A DNA stretch of 42,733 nt from Stenotrophomonas maltophilia (GCA_002435595.1 DJBL01000158.1:1-42733); one strand, 5' to 3'. Shown: positions 8,975 through 17,951, counted from the first letter of the stretch. Notes: a model not told the origin generated them from the letters alone. Numbers and translations: made by a program.

Positions 8975-9658
8975 ATGCCGCGCGTACTCACCATCGAGGA
9001 CGATCTCGTCACCGCGGAGGAAATCGCCACCGAGCTGCGCAGCCACGGCTTCGAGGTGGACCTGGCCGCTGACGGTGGCACCGGCCTGGCGCTGGCACGG
9101 GTGGGCGACTACGCGGTGATCACCCTGGACCGGATGCTGCCCGGCATCGACGGCTTGACCCTGGTCACCCGCCTGCGCCGCGACGGCATCACCACCCCGG
9201 TGCTGATGATCAGCGCCCTGTCGGATGTGGATGAACGCGTGCGTGGCCTGCGCGCCGGCGGCGACGACTACCTGACCAAGCCGTTCGCCTCCGACGAGAT
9301 GTCCGCGCGGGTGGAAGTGCTGATCCGTCGCCACGGCCAGGCCGGCGTGCTCGACAGCGTGCTGCGCGCAGGCGACCTCGAACTGGACCTGATGACCCGC
9401 TCGGCGCGCCGCGCCGGCGAGGAGATCAGCCTGCTGCCGACCGAGTTCAAACTGCTGGAATTCCTGGTCCGCAACGCCGGCCAGGTGGTCACCCGCAGCA
9501 TGCTGTTCCAGGAAGTGTGGGGCTACCATTTCGACCCCGGTACCAACCTGATCGACGTGCACATCGGGCGCCTGCGCAAGCGCATCGAACAGCCCGGTCG
9601 CCCGCAGCCGATCAAGACCGTGCGCGGCACCGGCTATGTCCTGGACGAACATGTCTGA
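8975..9658 (+). CDS. OmpR/PhoB-family response regulator beside the RND operon
   Basis: 227 residues from ATG 8975 (MPRVLTIEDDLVTAEE). The receiver domain has the acidic pair ED-D at 8-10, the phospho-acceptor Asp52 in ITLDRMLPGIDG, and the conserved Lys in DDYLTKPF. The C-terminal winged helix is clear: LLPTEFKLLEFLVRNAGQVVTR, then DPGTNLIDVHIGRLRKRI and IKTVRGTGYVL, the typical OmpR/PhoB end. It is followed by its cognate kinase with an 8-bp overlap. Divergent orientation to an adaptor-pump operon without an outer-membrane gene points to control of efflux, as known for SmeRy. The direct regulation is inferred, not visible. Confidence 0.93.
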   Translation: MPRVLTIEDDLVTAEEIATELRSHGFEVDLAADGGTGLALARVGDYAVITLDRMLPGIDGLTLVTRLRRDGITTPVLMISALSDVDERVRGLRAGGDDYLTKPFASDEMSARVEVLIRRHGQAGVLDSVLRAGDLELDLMTRSARRAGEEISLLPTEFKLLEFLVRNAGQVVTRSMLFQEVWGYHFDPGTNLIDVHIGRLRKRIEQPGRPQPIKTVRGTGYVLDEHV

Positions 9659-11021
9659 CCAGTGGCGCTCCTCCAGCAGCCGCCTCCTGGGGCTGTACTG
9701 CCTGTTGTTCGTGGCCTGGTCCAGCATCCTGCTCGGGGTGATGTACTGGCGCGTGTCCGAGTACCTCAACGAGCTGTCTGAATCGGGCCTGCTGCAGCGC
9801 GCGCACCTGTTCGAAAAATTCGAGGGCCAGGCGCTGGACGACGCCCTGCGCGACAGCCTGCGCTACGACCTCCACGGCACCTACGCCTACGGCCTGTTCA
9901 GCCGCAGCGGTCAGCCGCTGGCCGGGCCCCTGGTGGCCCTGCCCGACGCCCTGCGCATCGATGGCCGCGCGCACCCGGTGGACGGCTGGCAGCTGGCGAC
10001 CGGGACGCGCCGTGAGCCCGGGCGCGCACTGGGCGTGAACACCCACGATGGGCGGCTGCTGGTGTTCGTGCGGCAGAGCGGCAAGCTCAGCGCGGTCAAC
10101 AGCATCATCCTCGATGCGCTGCTGTGGGGCGTGTGCCTGACCGTGATCCCCGGCCTGGCCGGCTGGCACCTGCTGCGCCGTCGGCCGCTCAAGCGCATCC
10201 AGCAGGTCGAGGCGGCCACCCGCCGGATCATGGCCGGCGACCTCGGCCAGCGCCTGCCGGTGTCCGGGCGCCCGGACGAGATCGACCGCCTGTCCAGCAT
10301 CGTCAACGCCATGCTCGAGCGCATCGAGCAGCTGATGACCGAGGTCAAGGGAGTATGCGACAGCATCGCCCACGACCTGCGCACCCCGCTCACCCGCCTG
10401 CGCGCGCACCTGTACCGCACCCGGGTCGAACTGGGCGAAGACGATCCGCACACCGAGCAGATCGACAAGGCACTGCTGGAGACCGACCTGCTGATGGCGC
10501 GTTTTGCCGCGCTGCTGCGCGTGTCCGAGCTGGAAAGCCACCAGCGCCGCTCGGCGTTCGTCGACATCGACGTGGCCGACCTGCTGCAGGAAGTGCATCA
10601 GTTCTACCTGCCGCTGGCCGAAGAAAAGCAGCAGGTGCTGGCGCTGGAGATCGCACCGTCACTGGCGCCGGTCAGCGGCGACCGCGAGTTGCTGTTCGAA
10701 GCGCTGGCCAACCTGCTGTCCAACGCGTTGCGCTTCACCCCCGAACACGGACGCATCCTGCTGCGGGCGGTGGACGACGGCGGCGCCACCCGCATCGATG
10801 TCATCGACAACGGCCCGGGCATCGCGCCGCAGGACCGCGCCCTGGTCTACCAGCGCTTCTTCCGCGGCGGCGCCGAGGCCGGGCATGGCGAAGGCTTCGG
10901 GCTGGGCCTGTCGATCGTGGCAGCGATCGTCGGCCTTCACGGGTTCCGCCTGCGCACCGACGCCAGCCCGGACGGCGGTGCCTGGTTAAGCATCCGCTGC
11001 GTGGCCGACGCGCTCCACTGA
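9651..11021 (+). CDS. Sensor histidine kinase, partner of the preceding regulator
   Basis: 456 residues from ATG 9651, which sits in ATGTCTGA and overlaps the regulator's stop; an in-frame ATG at 9636 is possible but deeper inside the regulator gene. TM1 is about 12-34, a ~115-residue periplasmic sensor loop follows, and TM2 is about 155-175. The HAMP region leads into the H-box SIAHDLRTPLTRLRAHL with His241. The ATPase has an N-box (LANLLSNALRFTP), a G1 box (IDNGPGIAP) and a G2 box (GFGLGLSIV). Its signal is unknown. Coupled translation with the regulator and the adjacent efflux operon suggest it senses envelope or drug stress. Confidence 0.93.
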   Translation: MSDQWRSSSSRLLGLYCLLFVAWSSILLGVMYWRVSEYLNELSESGLLQRAHLFEKFEGQALDDALRDSLRYDLHGTYAYGLFSRSGQPLAGPLVALPDALRIDGRAHPVDGWQLATGTRREPGRALGVNTHDGRLLVFVRQSGKLSAVNSIILDALLWGVCLTVIPGLAGWHLLRRRPLKRIQQVEAATRRIMAGDLGQRLPVSGRPDEIDRLSSIVNAMLERIEQLMTEVKGVCDSIAHDLRTPLTRLRAHLYRTRVELGEDDPHTEQIDKALLETDLLMARFAALLRVSELESHQRRSAFVDIDVADLLQEVHQFYLPLAEEKQQVLALEIAPSLAPVSGDRELLFEALANLLSNALRFTPEHGRILLRAVDDGGATRIDVIDNGPGIAPQDRALVYQRFFRGGAEAGHGEGFGLGLSIVAAIVGLHGFRLRTDASPDGGAWLSIRCVADALH

Positions 11022-11041
11022 CGAGGCCCAATCCGTTCAGT

Positions 11042-11081
11042 TTGAGAATCATTTGTATTCGCAATAGGCCATCCGGATAAT
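11042..11081 (+). promoter_or_regulatory. Fur box overlapping the -35 of the TonB receptor promoter
   Basis: TTGAGAATCATTTGTATTCG at 11042-11061 matches the AT-rich Fur-box pattern (GAGAATCATTTG core). A candidate sigma-70 promoter overlaps it: TTGTAT at 11053-11058, a 17-bp spacer, and GATAAT at 11076-11081, 31 bp before the receptor start codon. Iron-loaded Fur bound here would block the -35 region, giving expression under iron limitation. Confidence 0.7.
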
Positions 11082-11112
11082 CCGTCGCCACCTGCCTGCC
11101 CGGACCGCCCCG

Positions 11113-13212
11113 ATGCCCGCCCTGCCCCGTTCCCGCACCCTGCTGCTGTTGTCGCTGGCCACCCCCACCCTGCTGGCCTCGGCCATCGCCCAGGCCCAGG
11201 ACAACAGCGCTGCACGTACCCTGGATGCGGTGACCGTGGTGGCCGAGCGCGCCAGCACCGCCACCAAGACCGACACCCCGCTCACCCAGACCCCGCAGGC
11301 GATCAGCGTGGTGACCGGCGAGCTGTTCAGCGACCGCGGCGCGCACAACCTGCAGGAAACCCTGCGCTACAGCGCCGGCGTCACCGCCGACGCCTACGGC
11401 CTGGATACCCGCAGCGACGGCAGCACCGTGCGCGGCCTGGACCCGGTGCAGTACCTGGACGGCCTGCGCCGCAGCTACGGCTTCAACCCGATGGCCCGCA
11501 CCGAGGTGTATGGCCTGGAGCGGGTGGAAGTGCTGCGCGGCCCGTCGTCGGTGCTGTACGGCGCCGGCGCCACCGGCGGCATCATCAACGCCATGACCAA
11601 GCGCCCCACCTTCACCGACCTCGGCGGCGAACTGGGCGTGCAGCTGGGCAACTTCGACCGCAAGCAGTTCCAGGGCGACATCGGCGGCAGCCTCAACGAC
11701 GCCGGCACCGTGGCCGGCCGCGTGGTCGGCCTGGTCCGCAATGCGGGCATGCAGACCGACGGCGTCGACGACGACCGTGTGTACATCGCCCCCTCCATCA
11801 GCTGGCGCGGCGAGCGCAGCAACCTCACCCTGCTGGCCAGCTACCAGCACGACAAGACCGCCTCCAGCCAGCAGTTCCTGCCGGTGGTGGCCACCTTGAA
11901 CGCACCGGCCGGCCGGCCGCGCCTGGACCCGTCGACCTTCCTCGGCGACCACGACTTCGACATGCTCGATTCGCGCGTGTACAGCCTCACCGCGCTGTTC
12001 GACCACGCCTTCAGCGACACCGTCAGCCTGCGCTCCTCGGTGCGCTACCTGGACGGCAAGACCGAGTTCCGCGAGCTGTACCCGGACACCTACACCAACC
12101 CGACCGACCCGTTCATCGATGCCGACAAGCGCGTGGTCAACCGCAACGCCTACGGCGTGCGCCCGGACGTGCGCGTGCTGACCAGCGACACCGCGCTGCA
12201 GTTCGACGTGGCCACCGGCGCGTTCCAGCACCTGCTGCTGGCTGGCGTGGACTACACCGACTACCGCGAAAAATCGCTGAGCCTGGATGCCACGCCCACG
12301 CCGATCGACATCTACGCACCGGTTTCCACCGGCGTCACCATCAACGGCTGGAACCGCCTGCCCAACCAGCGCACCACCCAGCTGGGCGTCTACGTGCAGG
12401 ACCAGATCCGCTGGGCCGACCGCGTCTCGCTGGTGCTCGGCGCGCGCCGTGACCATGCGCGCAGCAAGACCGAAGGCCTGCCCAGCCAGACCGACAACGC
12501 CACCACCTACCGCGCCGGCCTGATCGGCGACATCGGCGCGGGCGTCTCGCCGTACATCAGCTACAGCGAGTCGTTCCTGCCGGTCAACGGCCAGGACCTG
12601 TACGGCCGCGCGTTCAAGCCAATGCAGGGCCACCAGACCGAAGCCGGCGTGAAGTGGCAGCCGGCGCGCACCATGCTCGTCACCGCCTCGGTCTACCGCA
12701 TCACCGAAACCAACCGGCAGACCAACGATCCGGACAACGTGCTCAATGTCATCCAGACCGGTGAAATCCAGTCCAAGGGCGTCGAGCTGGAAGGCCAGTT
12801 CTCCTTCGCCAACGACCTCACCGTCACCGCCGCCTACGCGCGCAACAAGGCCGAAGTCACCAAGAGCAACTTCGCCATGGAAGTGGACCAGCGCCTCAAC
12901 GACACCCCGCAGGAGCTGACTTCGCTGTGGATCGCCAAGGGCTTCCAGCTCGATGCCGACGCGCGCCTGCGCGTGGGCGTGGGTGGCCGCTATGTCGGCA
13001 ACACCCAGTCGCTCGGCTACGGCGGTTTCATCCGCACGCCGAGCTACACGCTGATCGACGGCCTGTTCGAAGTGCAGGTCACCGACTGGACCATGGCGCT
13101 GAACATCACCAACCTCACCGACAAGAAGTACTTCGCGCCGTGCCGCAACTTCGGCGACTGCTTCACCGGCAACCCGCGCACGGTCACCGGCACGATCAGC
13201 TACCGGTTCTGA
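11113..13212 (+). CDS. TonB-dependent siderophore receptor
   Basis: 699 residues, an outer-membrane beta-barrel. A signal peptide runs to about residue 33 (AIAQAQ). The TonB box-like stretch LDAVTVVAERA follows. The plug domain shows TPQAISVVTGELFSDRGAHNLQETLRYSAGV and GLERVEVLRGPSSVLYGAGATGG, hallmarks of the TIGR01783-type siderophore receptors. The last strand is TGTISYRF with the terminal aromatic expected for barrel assembly. A late segment APCRNFGDCF holds the paired cysteines typical of the final extracellular loop. Upstream is a Fur-box promoter. Its 3' end overlaps the convergent MFS gene by 17 bp. The ligand is unknown; no siderophore biosynthesis gene is nearby, so it probably takes up ferric xenosiderophores. 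Confidence 0.93.
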   Translation: MPALPRSRTLLLLSLATPTLLASAIAQAQDNSAARTLDAVTVVAERASTATKTDTPLTQTPQAISVVTGELFSDRGAHNLQETLRYSAGVTADAYGLDTRSDGSTVRGLDPVQYLDGLRRSYGFNPMARTEVYGLERVEVLRGPSSVLYGAGATGGIINAMTKRPTFTDLGGELGVQLGNFDRKQFQGDIGGSLNDAGTVAGRVVGLVRNAGMQTDGVDDDRVYIAPSISWRGERSNLTLLASYQHDKTASSQQFLPVVATLNAPAGRPRLDPSTFLGDHDFDMLDSRVYSLTALFDHAFSDTVSLRSSVRYLDGKTEFRELYPDTYTNPTDPFIDADKRVVNRNAYGVRPDVRVLTSDTALQFDVATGAFQHLLLAGVDYTDYREKSLSLDATPTPIDIYAPVSTGVTINGWNRLPNQRTTQLGVYVQDQIRWADRVSLVLGARRDHARSKTEGLPSQTDNATTYRAGLIGDIGAGVSPYISYSESFLPVNGQDLYGRAFKPMQGHQTEAGVKWQPARTMLVTASVYRITETNRQTNDPDNVLNVIQTGEIQSKGVELEGQFSFANDLTVTAAYARNKAEVTKSNFAMEVDQRLNDTPQELTSLWIAKGFQLDADARLRVGVGGRYVGNTQSLGYGGFIRTPSYTLIDGLFEVQVTDWTMALNITNLTDKKYFAPCRNFGDCFTGNPRTVTGTISYRF

Positions 13213-14719
13213 CCGCCGCCGGTGCCGGCGACCGCCCCAGCAGCGCATGCACCAGCAGCGCGCTGGCGGCGGTGAGCACGGCCAGCCCGCGCAGCAGTGC
13301 CACCAGCGCCTCGCTGCTGGCCTGCTGCAGCACCTGCGGCGGCAGGCCCGGCAGCAGGGCCGTGGCCTGGGTCAGCGACCCGGTGGCCAGGTAGGCACCG
13401 GCCCGCGCCAGCGTGGCGGCCGGCAAGCGGCCGTCCACACCCAACCGCTGCGCCACCAGCATCGCCAGCAACGCGGTGACCGCAGCCAGCGCAATGCCCT
13501 CCCCGGCCACCCGCACCGTGCCGAAGATCCCCGCCGCCATGCCGGCGCGCTGCACCGGCACCACGCTCACCGACAAACCATCCATCAGCCCCCACGGCAG
13601 CGCCGTGCCCGCGCCAATCAGCAGCAATGCCGGCCACCACTGCGCGGGCGGTGCGTGCAGCACCTGGCGGGACAGCAAGTACAAGCCCGCCGCACAGACC
13701 AGCAGCCCCACCACACACAACCGCGCCGCCCCCACCTGCCGCGACCAGCGGGCCGCCAGCATCGGCAGCACCAGCATCGGTGCCGACAACGCCAGCATCT
13801 GCAGGCCCACCCGGGTCGGCGACTGACCCTGCACCCCGAGCAGGTGGAGTGGCAGCACCACCAGCAACACCACATACCCCAGGCAGGTGGCCACCGGCAG
13901 CAGCTGCACGCCGAGGAAACGGCGCTGCGCGAACAGCGACAGATCCAGCAGCGGCGGCCGCGCCCGCGCTTCCACCCGCACGAACAGCACCAACAACAGC
14001 AGCGTGGCCAGCGCCGCGCCGATCACCTGCGGCGCCCCCGCGCCGTGTTCGGCCAGTACCAGCAGCATCACCGTCAGCGCGGCCAGCATCAGGCTGAAGC
14101 ACAGCATGCCAGCCACGTCCAGACGCGCCGGCGGGCCGCGGCTTTCGTCCAGGTGGCGCAAGGCCAGCGCCCAGCCTGCCAGCGCCAGCACCCCACCACT
14201 GGCAAACACCGCGCGCCAGCCCAGCGTCTGCAGCAGCAGGCCGGCCAGCAGCGGCCCCAGCGCCAGCCCCACCCCGAACATCGTGCCCATCAGCGCGAAC
14301 ACCCGCGTACGCGCATGGCCTTGGAAACGCTGCGCCAACGCCGCACTGCCCGACGCCAATGCGGCGGCGGCGGCCACACCCTGCAGGCCGCGCGCCAGGT
14401 CCAGCGCGCGCAGGTCCGCGGCCAGGCACACCGCCAACGTTGCCAGCACGAAGCCCGCGCTGCCGCACAGGAACAGCCGGCGACGACCGAACCGGTCGGC
14501 CAGTCCCCCGGCGGCCAGCAACAGGCTGCCGAAGCTGAGCATGAAGGCGTTGGTGACCCACGCCAGCGCGCTCGGCGCGCCCTGGAACCGGCCGGCCAGC
14601 GCTGGCACCGCCACCGCACCGGCCGAGAAGGACAACGGCAGCGCGAGCGCCACCAGGCACACCGCCAGCACGCCCCAGCGCGGATCGCGGCGCAGCTCAT
14701 CACAGGACAACACAGACAT
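13196..14719 (-). CDS. MFS exporter, DHA2-like (14-helix) family
   Basis: 507 residues from ATG 14719; a TTG start 18 bp upstream is possible but less likely. About 14 hydrophobic helices are visible. Helix 1 and its loop (VALALPLSFSAGAVAVPALAGRF) and ADRFGRRRLFLCGSAGF, an antiporter motif A-like loop between helices 2 and 3, place it in the drug:H+ antiporter group. It faces the TonB receptor tail to tail with a 17-bp overlap and is divergent from a LysR regulator across 106 bp, so the regulator likely controls it. It may export a drug, or a siderophore given its iron-uptake neighbours; the sequence does not decide. Confidence 0.85.
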   Translation of the reverse strand: MSVLSCDELRRDPRWGVLAVCLVALALPLSFSAGAVAVPALAGRFQGAPSALAWVTNAFMLSFGSLLLAAGGLADRFGRRRLFLCGSAGFVLATLAVCLAADLRALDLARGLQGVAAAAALASGSAALAQRFQGHARTRVFALMGTMFGVGLALGPLLAGLLLQTLGWRAVFASGGVLALAGWALALRHLDESRGPPARLDVAGMLCFSLMLAALTVMLLVLAEHGAGAPQVIGAALATLLLLVLFVRVEARARPPLLDLSLFAQRRFLGVQLLPVATCLGYVVLLVVLPLHLLGVQGQSPTRVGLQMLALSAPMLVLPMLAARWSRQVGAARLCVVGLLVCAAGLYLLSRQVLHAPPAQWWPALLLIGAGTALPWGLMDGLSVSVVPVQRAGMAAGIFGTVRVAGEGIALAAVTALLAMLVAQRLGVDGRLPAATLARAGAYLATGSLTQATALLPGLPPQVLQQASSEALVALLRGLAVLTAASALLVHALLGRSPAPAAVRTGS

Positions 14720-14791
14720 GGGGGATCCAGACAACAAGGGAAATTGACGATACAGCGGCGTCTATCCAGCAAAAACGCCCGCGATGGCATT

Positions 14792-14818
14792 TGATTACGG
14801 ACGTTTGTTCCGCAATCA
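14792..14818. promoter_or_regulatory. LysR-type dyad between exporter and regulator
   Basis: TGATTACGGA (14792-14801) and TCCGCAATCA (14809-14818) form 10-bp inverted arms with one mismatch and a 7-bp spacer, ending 7 bp before the LysR start codon. LysR regulators often bind imperfect dyads in the divergent region and repress themselves. This dyad contains T-N11-A-type spacing and is the only strong symmetry in the gap. Confidence 0.55.
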
Positions 14819-14825
14819 TCGCCCC

Positions 14826-15749
14826 ATGGATTCGCTGACCGCCCTGCTAGCCTTCGTCCGCACCGCCGAAACCGCCAGCTTCGTCGGCGCTGCCCGCAGC
14901 CTCGGGCTGTCGCCTTCCACGGTTGGCAAGCGCATTGCACGCCTGGAGCAGCAGCTGGGCGTGCGCCTGTTCCAGCGCACCACGCGGCGGGTGCACCTCA
15001 CCGAAGAAGGCGAGCTGCTGCTGCAGCGCTGCCGACGCGCGTTGGATGAGCTGTCCGATGTGCAAGCCGACCTGGCCCAGCGCCAGCAGTCGCCCCGCGG
15101 CCTGCTGAGGGTGGGCCTGCCCACCATCGGCTACCGCTTCCTGCTGCCGCTGTTGCCGCTGTTCCGGCAACGCTACCCGGACGTGCAGCTGGAGCTGGAC
15201 TTCAACGACCGCCTGGTCGATGTGGTCAGCGAAGGGCTGGACGTGGTGATCCGCAGTGGTGAACTGGCCGATTCCAGCCTGATGGCGCGCCGCCTGGGAC
15301 CGTTCCACTTCGTGCTGTGCGCCGCGCCGGCGCACCTGCACGCGCACGCAGAACCGACCACGCTGGCGCAGCTGGCAACGCATCCAGCGGTGCGCTTCCG
15401 CTACCCCACCACGGGCAAGCTGCAGCCGTGGTTGCTGCCCGGGCACGATGGCGATGCCGGCGCCGCGCTGGCCACGGTGATGACCTGCAACAACATGGAA
15501 GCCCTGCTCGCCGCCGCGATCGGGGGTCTGGGCGTGGCGTGGATGCCCGACTTCCTGGCCGCCGACGCGCTGGCCGACGGCCGGCTGCAGGCGCTGCTGC
15601 CCGACCACCCGCGGCAGCCCGGCCAGTTCTCACTGCTGTGGCCGGGCACGCGGCAGCCAAGCGCGCGCCTGCGGGTATTCATCGACTTCATGGCCGAGCA
15701 CCTGTTCAGCGCCGCACCGTCGCCGCCTGCTACACGCGCGCGGCGCTGA
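14826..15749 (+). CDS. LysR-family transcriptional regulator
   Basis: 307 residues from ATG 14826 (MDSLTALLAFVRTAETASF); the in-frame ATG at 14784 would cover the dyad operator and add residues unlike the family. The helix-turn-helix is AARSLGLSPSTVGKRIARLEQQLGVRLFQRTTRRVHLTEEG, followed by the linker helix and a substrate-binding domain beginning LLRVGLPTIGYRFLLPLLPLF. The TVGKRIARLE form is typical of the CrgA/DhcR-like subgroup. Being divergent from the MFS exporter, it is expected to regulate that gene and itself. The effector is unknown. The PepSY gene follows 58 bp downstream on the same strand and could be cotranscribed. Confidence 0.92.
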   Translation: MDSLTALLAFVRTAETASFVGAARSLGLSPSTVGKRIARLEQQLGVRLFQRTTRRVHLTEEGELLLQRCRRALDELSDVQADLAQRQQSPRGLLRVGLPTIGYRFLLPLLPLFRQRYPDVQLELDFNDRLVDVVSEGLDVVIRSGELADSSLMARRLGPFHFVLCAAPAHLHAHAEPTTLAQLATHPAVRFRYPTTGKLQPWLLPGHDGDAGAALATVMTCNNMEALLAAAIGGLGVAWMPDFLAADALADGRLQALLPDHPRQPGQFSLLWPGTRQPSARLRVFIDFMAEHLFSAAPSPPATRARR

Positions 15750-15807
15750 CCGCTCCGGCCGCATCACGTACCATCGCCCGCATCCCCGCCAGCCCTGCGC
15801 CAGCCCC

Positions 15808-16944
15808 ATGCAACGTGCCACCCTCAAAACCTGGTTCCTCGTCCACAAGTGGACCAGCCTGGTCTGCACCGTGTTCCTGCTGCTGTTGTGCCTGACCGGC
15901 CTGCCGCTGGTGTTTGGCGAAGAGATCGCCCACCTGGCCGAACCGCACGTGGATGCCCCCGCCGATCCCGCCCCGGCACGTGACCTCGATGCACAGGTGC
16001 GCACCGCGCTGGCGCAGTACCCGGGCAACGTGCCGCTGTTCGTCGGCTGGGACCCCGACGCGCCTACCGTGTACGTCAACACCGGTGCCCGCGCCGACAC
16101 CCCACCCCCGCAGATGCAGACCGCGCTGCTGCATGCGATCAGCGGCGAGGTGCTGCCGGCCGCGCAGTTCAACGAAGGGGTGATGTACTTCCTGTACCGC
16201 CTGCACACCGACCTGTTCCTGGGCCTGCCCGGCATGCTGTTCATGGGCGTGATGGGCCTGCTGTTCGCCGTGGCGATCATCTCCGGCCTGGTGCTCTACG
16301 GCCCGTTCATGCGCAAGCAGCCGTTCGGCACCCTGCGCACCGGGCGCAGCCGTCGTCTGGCCTGGTTGGACCTGCACAACGTGCTGGGCGTGGTCACCCT
16401 GGGCTGGGCGCTGGTGGTGGGCATCACCGGGGCGATCAACACCGTCGCCAAGCCGCTCGAACAGGCGTGGCAAGGCGAGCAGCTGGGCGAATTCGCCGCA
16501 CGCTACGCCGGCCAGCCACGCCCCACCACGCTGGCCTCGCTGCAGGCGGCGGTGGACACCGCGCGCGCTGCGGAACCGGGCATGCGCCCGGCGTTCGTCA
16601 GCTTCCCCGGCACCGGCTACAGCGGCAACCACCACTATGGCGTGTTCATGCAGGGCAACAGTGCGCTCACCGAACGCCTGTACCGCCCGGTGCTGATCGA
16701 TGCGCAGACCGGCGCGCTCACCGCGCAGCCGCAACTGCCGCTTTACATGAGCGTGCTGCTGCTCAGCCAGCCGCTGCACTTCGGTGATTACGGCAAGCTG
16801 CCATTGAAGATCCTTTGGGCGCTGCTGGACCTGCTCACCATTGGCGTGCTCATCAGCGGCCTGTACCTGTGGTTCAAGCGCGGCAACACCGACGCGCGCG
16901 TGAGTGAGATCGAACGCGCTGCACGTACCGGAGTGGCCGAATGA
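15808..16944 (+). CDS. PepSY-associated TM protein (siderophore-linked ferric reductase-like)
   Basis: 378 residues. The start MQRATLKTWFLVHKWTSLVCTVFLLLLCLTGLPLVF is the classic first helix of PepSY_TM proteins, with His at ~13. Three more helices lie near 140-165, 185-215 and 330-355, and PepSY-like periplasmic segments lie between, including HYGVFMQGN. Some members of this family reduce ferric-siderophores in the inner membrane. The TonB receptor, exporter and this gene form a likely iron-acquisition neighbourhood, though they are not one operon. The stop overlaps the next small gene by ATGA. Reductase activity is inferred from family and location. Confidence 0.88.
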   Translation: MQRATLKTWFLVHKWTSLVCTVFLLLLCLTGLPLVFGEEIAHLAEPHVDAPADPAPARDLDAQVRTALAQYPGNVPLFVGWDPDAPTVYVNTGARADTPPPQMQTALLHAISGEVLPAAQFNEGVMYFLYRLHTDLFLGLPGMLFMGVMGLLFAVAIISGLVLYGPFMRKQPFGTLRTGRSRRLAWLDLHNVLGVVTLGWALVVGITGAINTVAKPLEQAWQGEQLGEFAARYAGQPRPTTLASLQAAVDTARAAEPGMRPAFVSFPGTGYSGNHHYGVFMQGNSALTERLYRPVLIDAQTGALTAQPQLPLYMSVLLLSQPLHFGDYGKLPLKILWALLDLLTIGVLISGLYLWFKRGNTDARVSEIERAARTGVAE

Positions 16945-17123
16945 GCCGGCCCTCGTCTGCCCCGCGCAGCCCGTTCGTCGCCCCGGCCTGGATCGCCGCA
17001 GCCAGCCTGCTGGGGCTGGTCAGCGCGTTGCTCGGCGATGGCCTCTTCGATGCGGTGTCGTGGCTGATCTTCGCCGGTCTGGTAGCGCTGGCGGTGCGCG
17101 CCTGGGTCAAACGCACCCGTTAA
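16941..17123 (+). CDS. Small single- or double-helix membrane protein coupled to the PepSY gene
   Basis: 60 residues. The start overlaps the PepSY stop (ATGA), so it is almost certainly translated with it. The protein is mostly hydrophobic: APAWIAAASLLGLVSALLG, then FDAVSWLIFAGLVALAVRAWV, ending in a basic KRTR tail, which suggests two helices or one helical hairpin. I do not recognise a named family. Its fixed position after a PepSY_TM protein suggests an accessory subunit or assembly factor of that membrane protein, which is inference only. Confidence 0.75.
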   Translation: MSRPSSAPRSPFVAPAWIAAASLLGLVSALLGDGLFDAVSWLIFAGLVALAVRAWVKRTR

Positions 17124-17153
17124 ACTGTCCGGCCTGCATACCGAACGGCCGCC

Positions 17154-17951
17154 ATGACTCTCACCCACCGCAGCGTGCTCAACCTCTTGGCCGGCGGCGA
17201 ACGAGTAGAGGCGATCGAATCTGACGTGAAGCGCTGCGCGTTGTGGGCGCGTCTTTCCCCCGACAAGGCTGCGCGTGATCCGGCCGAGATCGGCGCGGAG
17301 GTCATTGCCACCGTGATGCTGCGCTGGCAGTGCATCCTGGACAGCGACGACAGCATCGCCACCCCGCAGTACCGCCACACCACCGCACTGGCGCTGGCCA
17401 CCGCAGTGCACCAGCAGGGGTTCGCATCCGCCGCGCTGACCGCCCAGGCCATCGCGGCGATCAGCGCCTTGAACGAGGCGGGGGCCTTGAGCGATCAGTT
17501 CCGCCGCAAGAGCGCGCAGATCGCCAGCCTGTTGGAAAGCGAACCGGTGATGCCAGCGCGCCGCCCGGGCATGCAAAAGTCCTTCACCCAATGGCGCGCC
17601 GGTGACATCGCCTCGGTGCAGGTGGACGGCCAGTACCATGCGTTCTACGTGCTGAGCGCCAACCAGGGCGCACCGGTGGTGGAGTTCTATGACTACCTCG
17701 GCCCTGTCGCGCCCACCCTGGACGTGCTGGCCACGCTACCGGCGCGTGGCACCTCGCCGGATCCGAAGGACAACTACCTGCATCGTCTGGCCCTGTACGG
17801 CCTGGTCCACCAACCGGATCCGGCGAACCAGTTCGTTCTGCTCGCCAGCGGCGCCGAAGGGCCGGACAACCGCCACCTGCTTCGCCGCGACGGGCTGTAC
17901 ACCGTCAGCGACGTGTTCCGCACCCTCCATTGGCTACGTGCGTACCGCTGA
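17154..17951 (+). CDS. Hypothetical protein, tandem paralogue 1
   Basis: 265 residues, soluble, no signal peptide. Residues ~1-145 look helical, with a conserved block ILDSDDSIATPQYRHTTALA. The last ~120 residues look beta-rich, beginning at KSFTQWRAGDIASVQVDGQY and including VVEFYDYLG and the block ALYGLVHQPDPANQFVLLAS. The next gene encodes a paralogue of exactly the same length, about 64% identical by eye with no gaps, so this is a recent tandem duplication. I do not recognise the family. The GDIASVQVDGQYHAFYVL stretch is reminiscent of Imm26-type immunity proteins, but no toxin gene is nearby, so that remains a guess. The upstream regions of both copies share CTGTCCGGCCT. Confidence 0.8.
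   Translation: MTLTHRSVLNLLAGGERVEAIESDVKRCALWARLSPDKAARDPAEIGAEVIATVMLRWQCILDSDDSIATPQYRHTTALALATAVHQQGFASAALTAQAIAAISALNEAGALSDQFRRKSAQIASLLESEPVMPARRPGMQKSFTQWRAGDIASVQVDGQYHAFYVLSANQGAPVVEFYDYLGPVAPTLDVLATLPARGTSPDPKDNYLHRLALYGLVHQPDPANQFVLLASGAEGPDNRHLLRRDGLYTVSDVFRTLHWLRAYR

Noticed and set aside
11042..17123. A complete siderophore biosynthesis cluster
   Set aside because: Receptor, exporter, regulator and PepSY gene are present, but no NRPS, NIS synthetase or other biosynthetic gene is seen.
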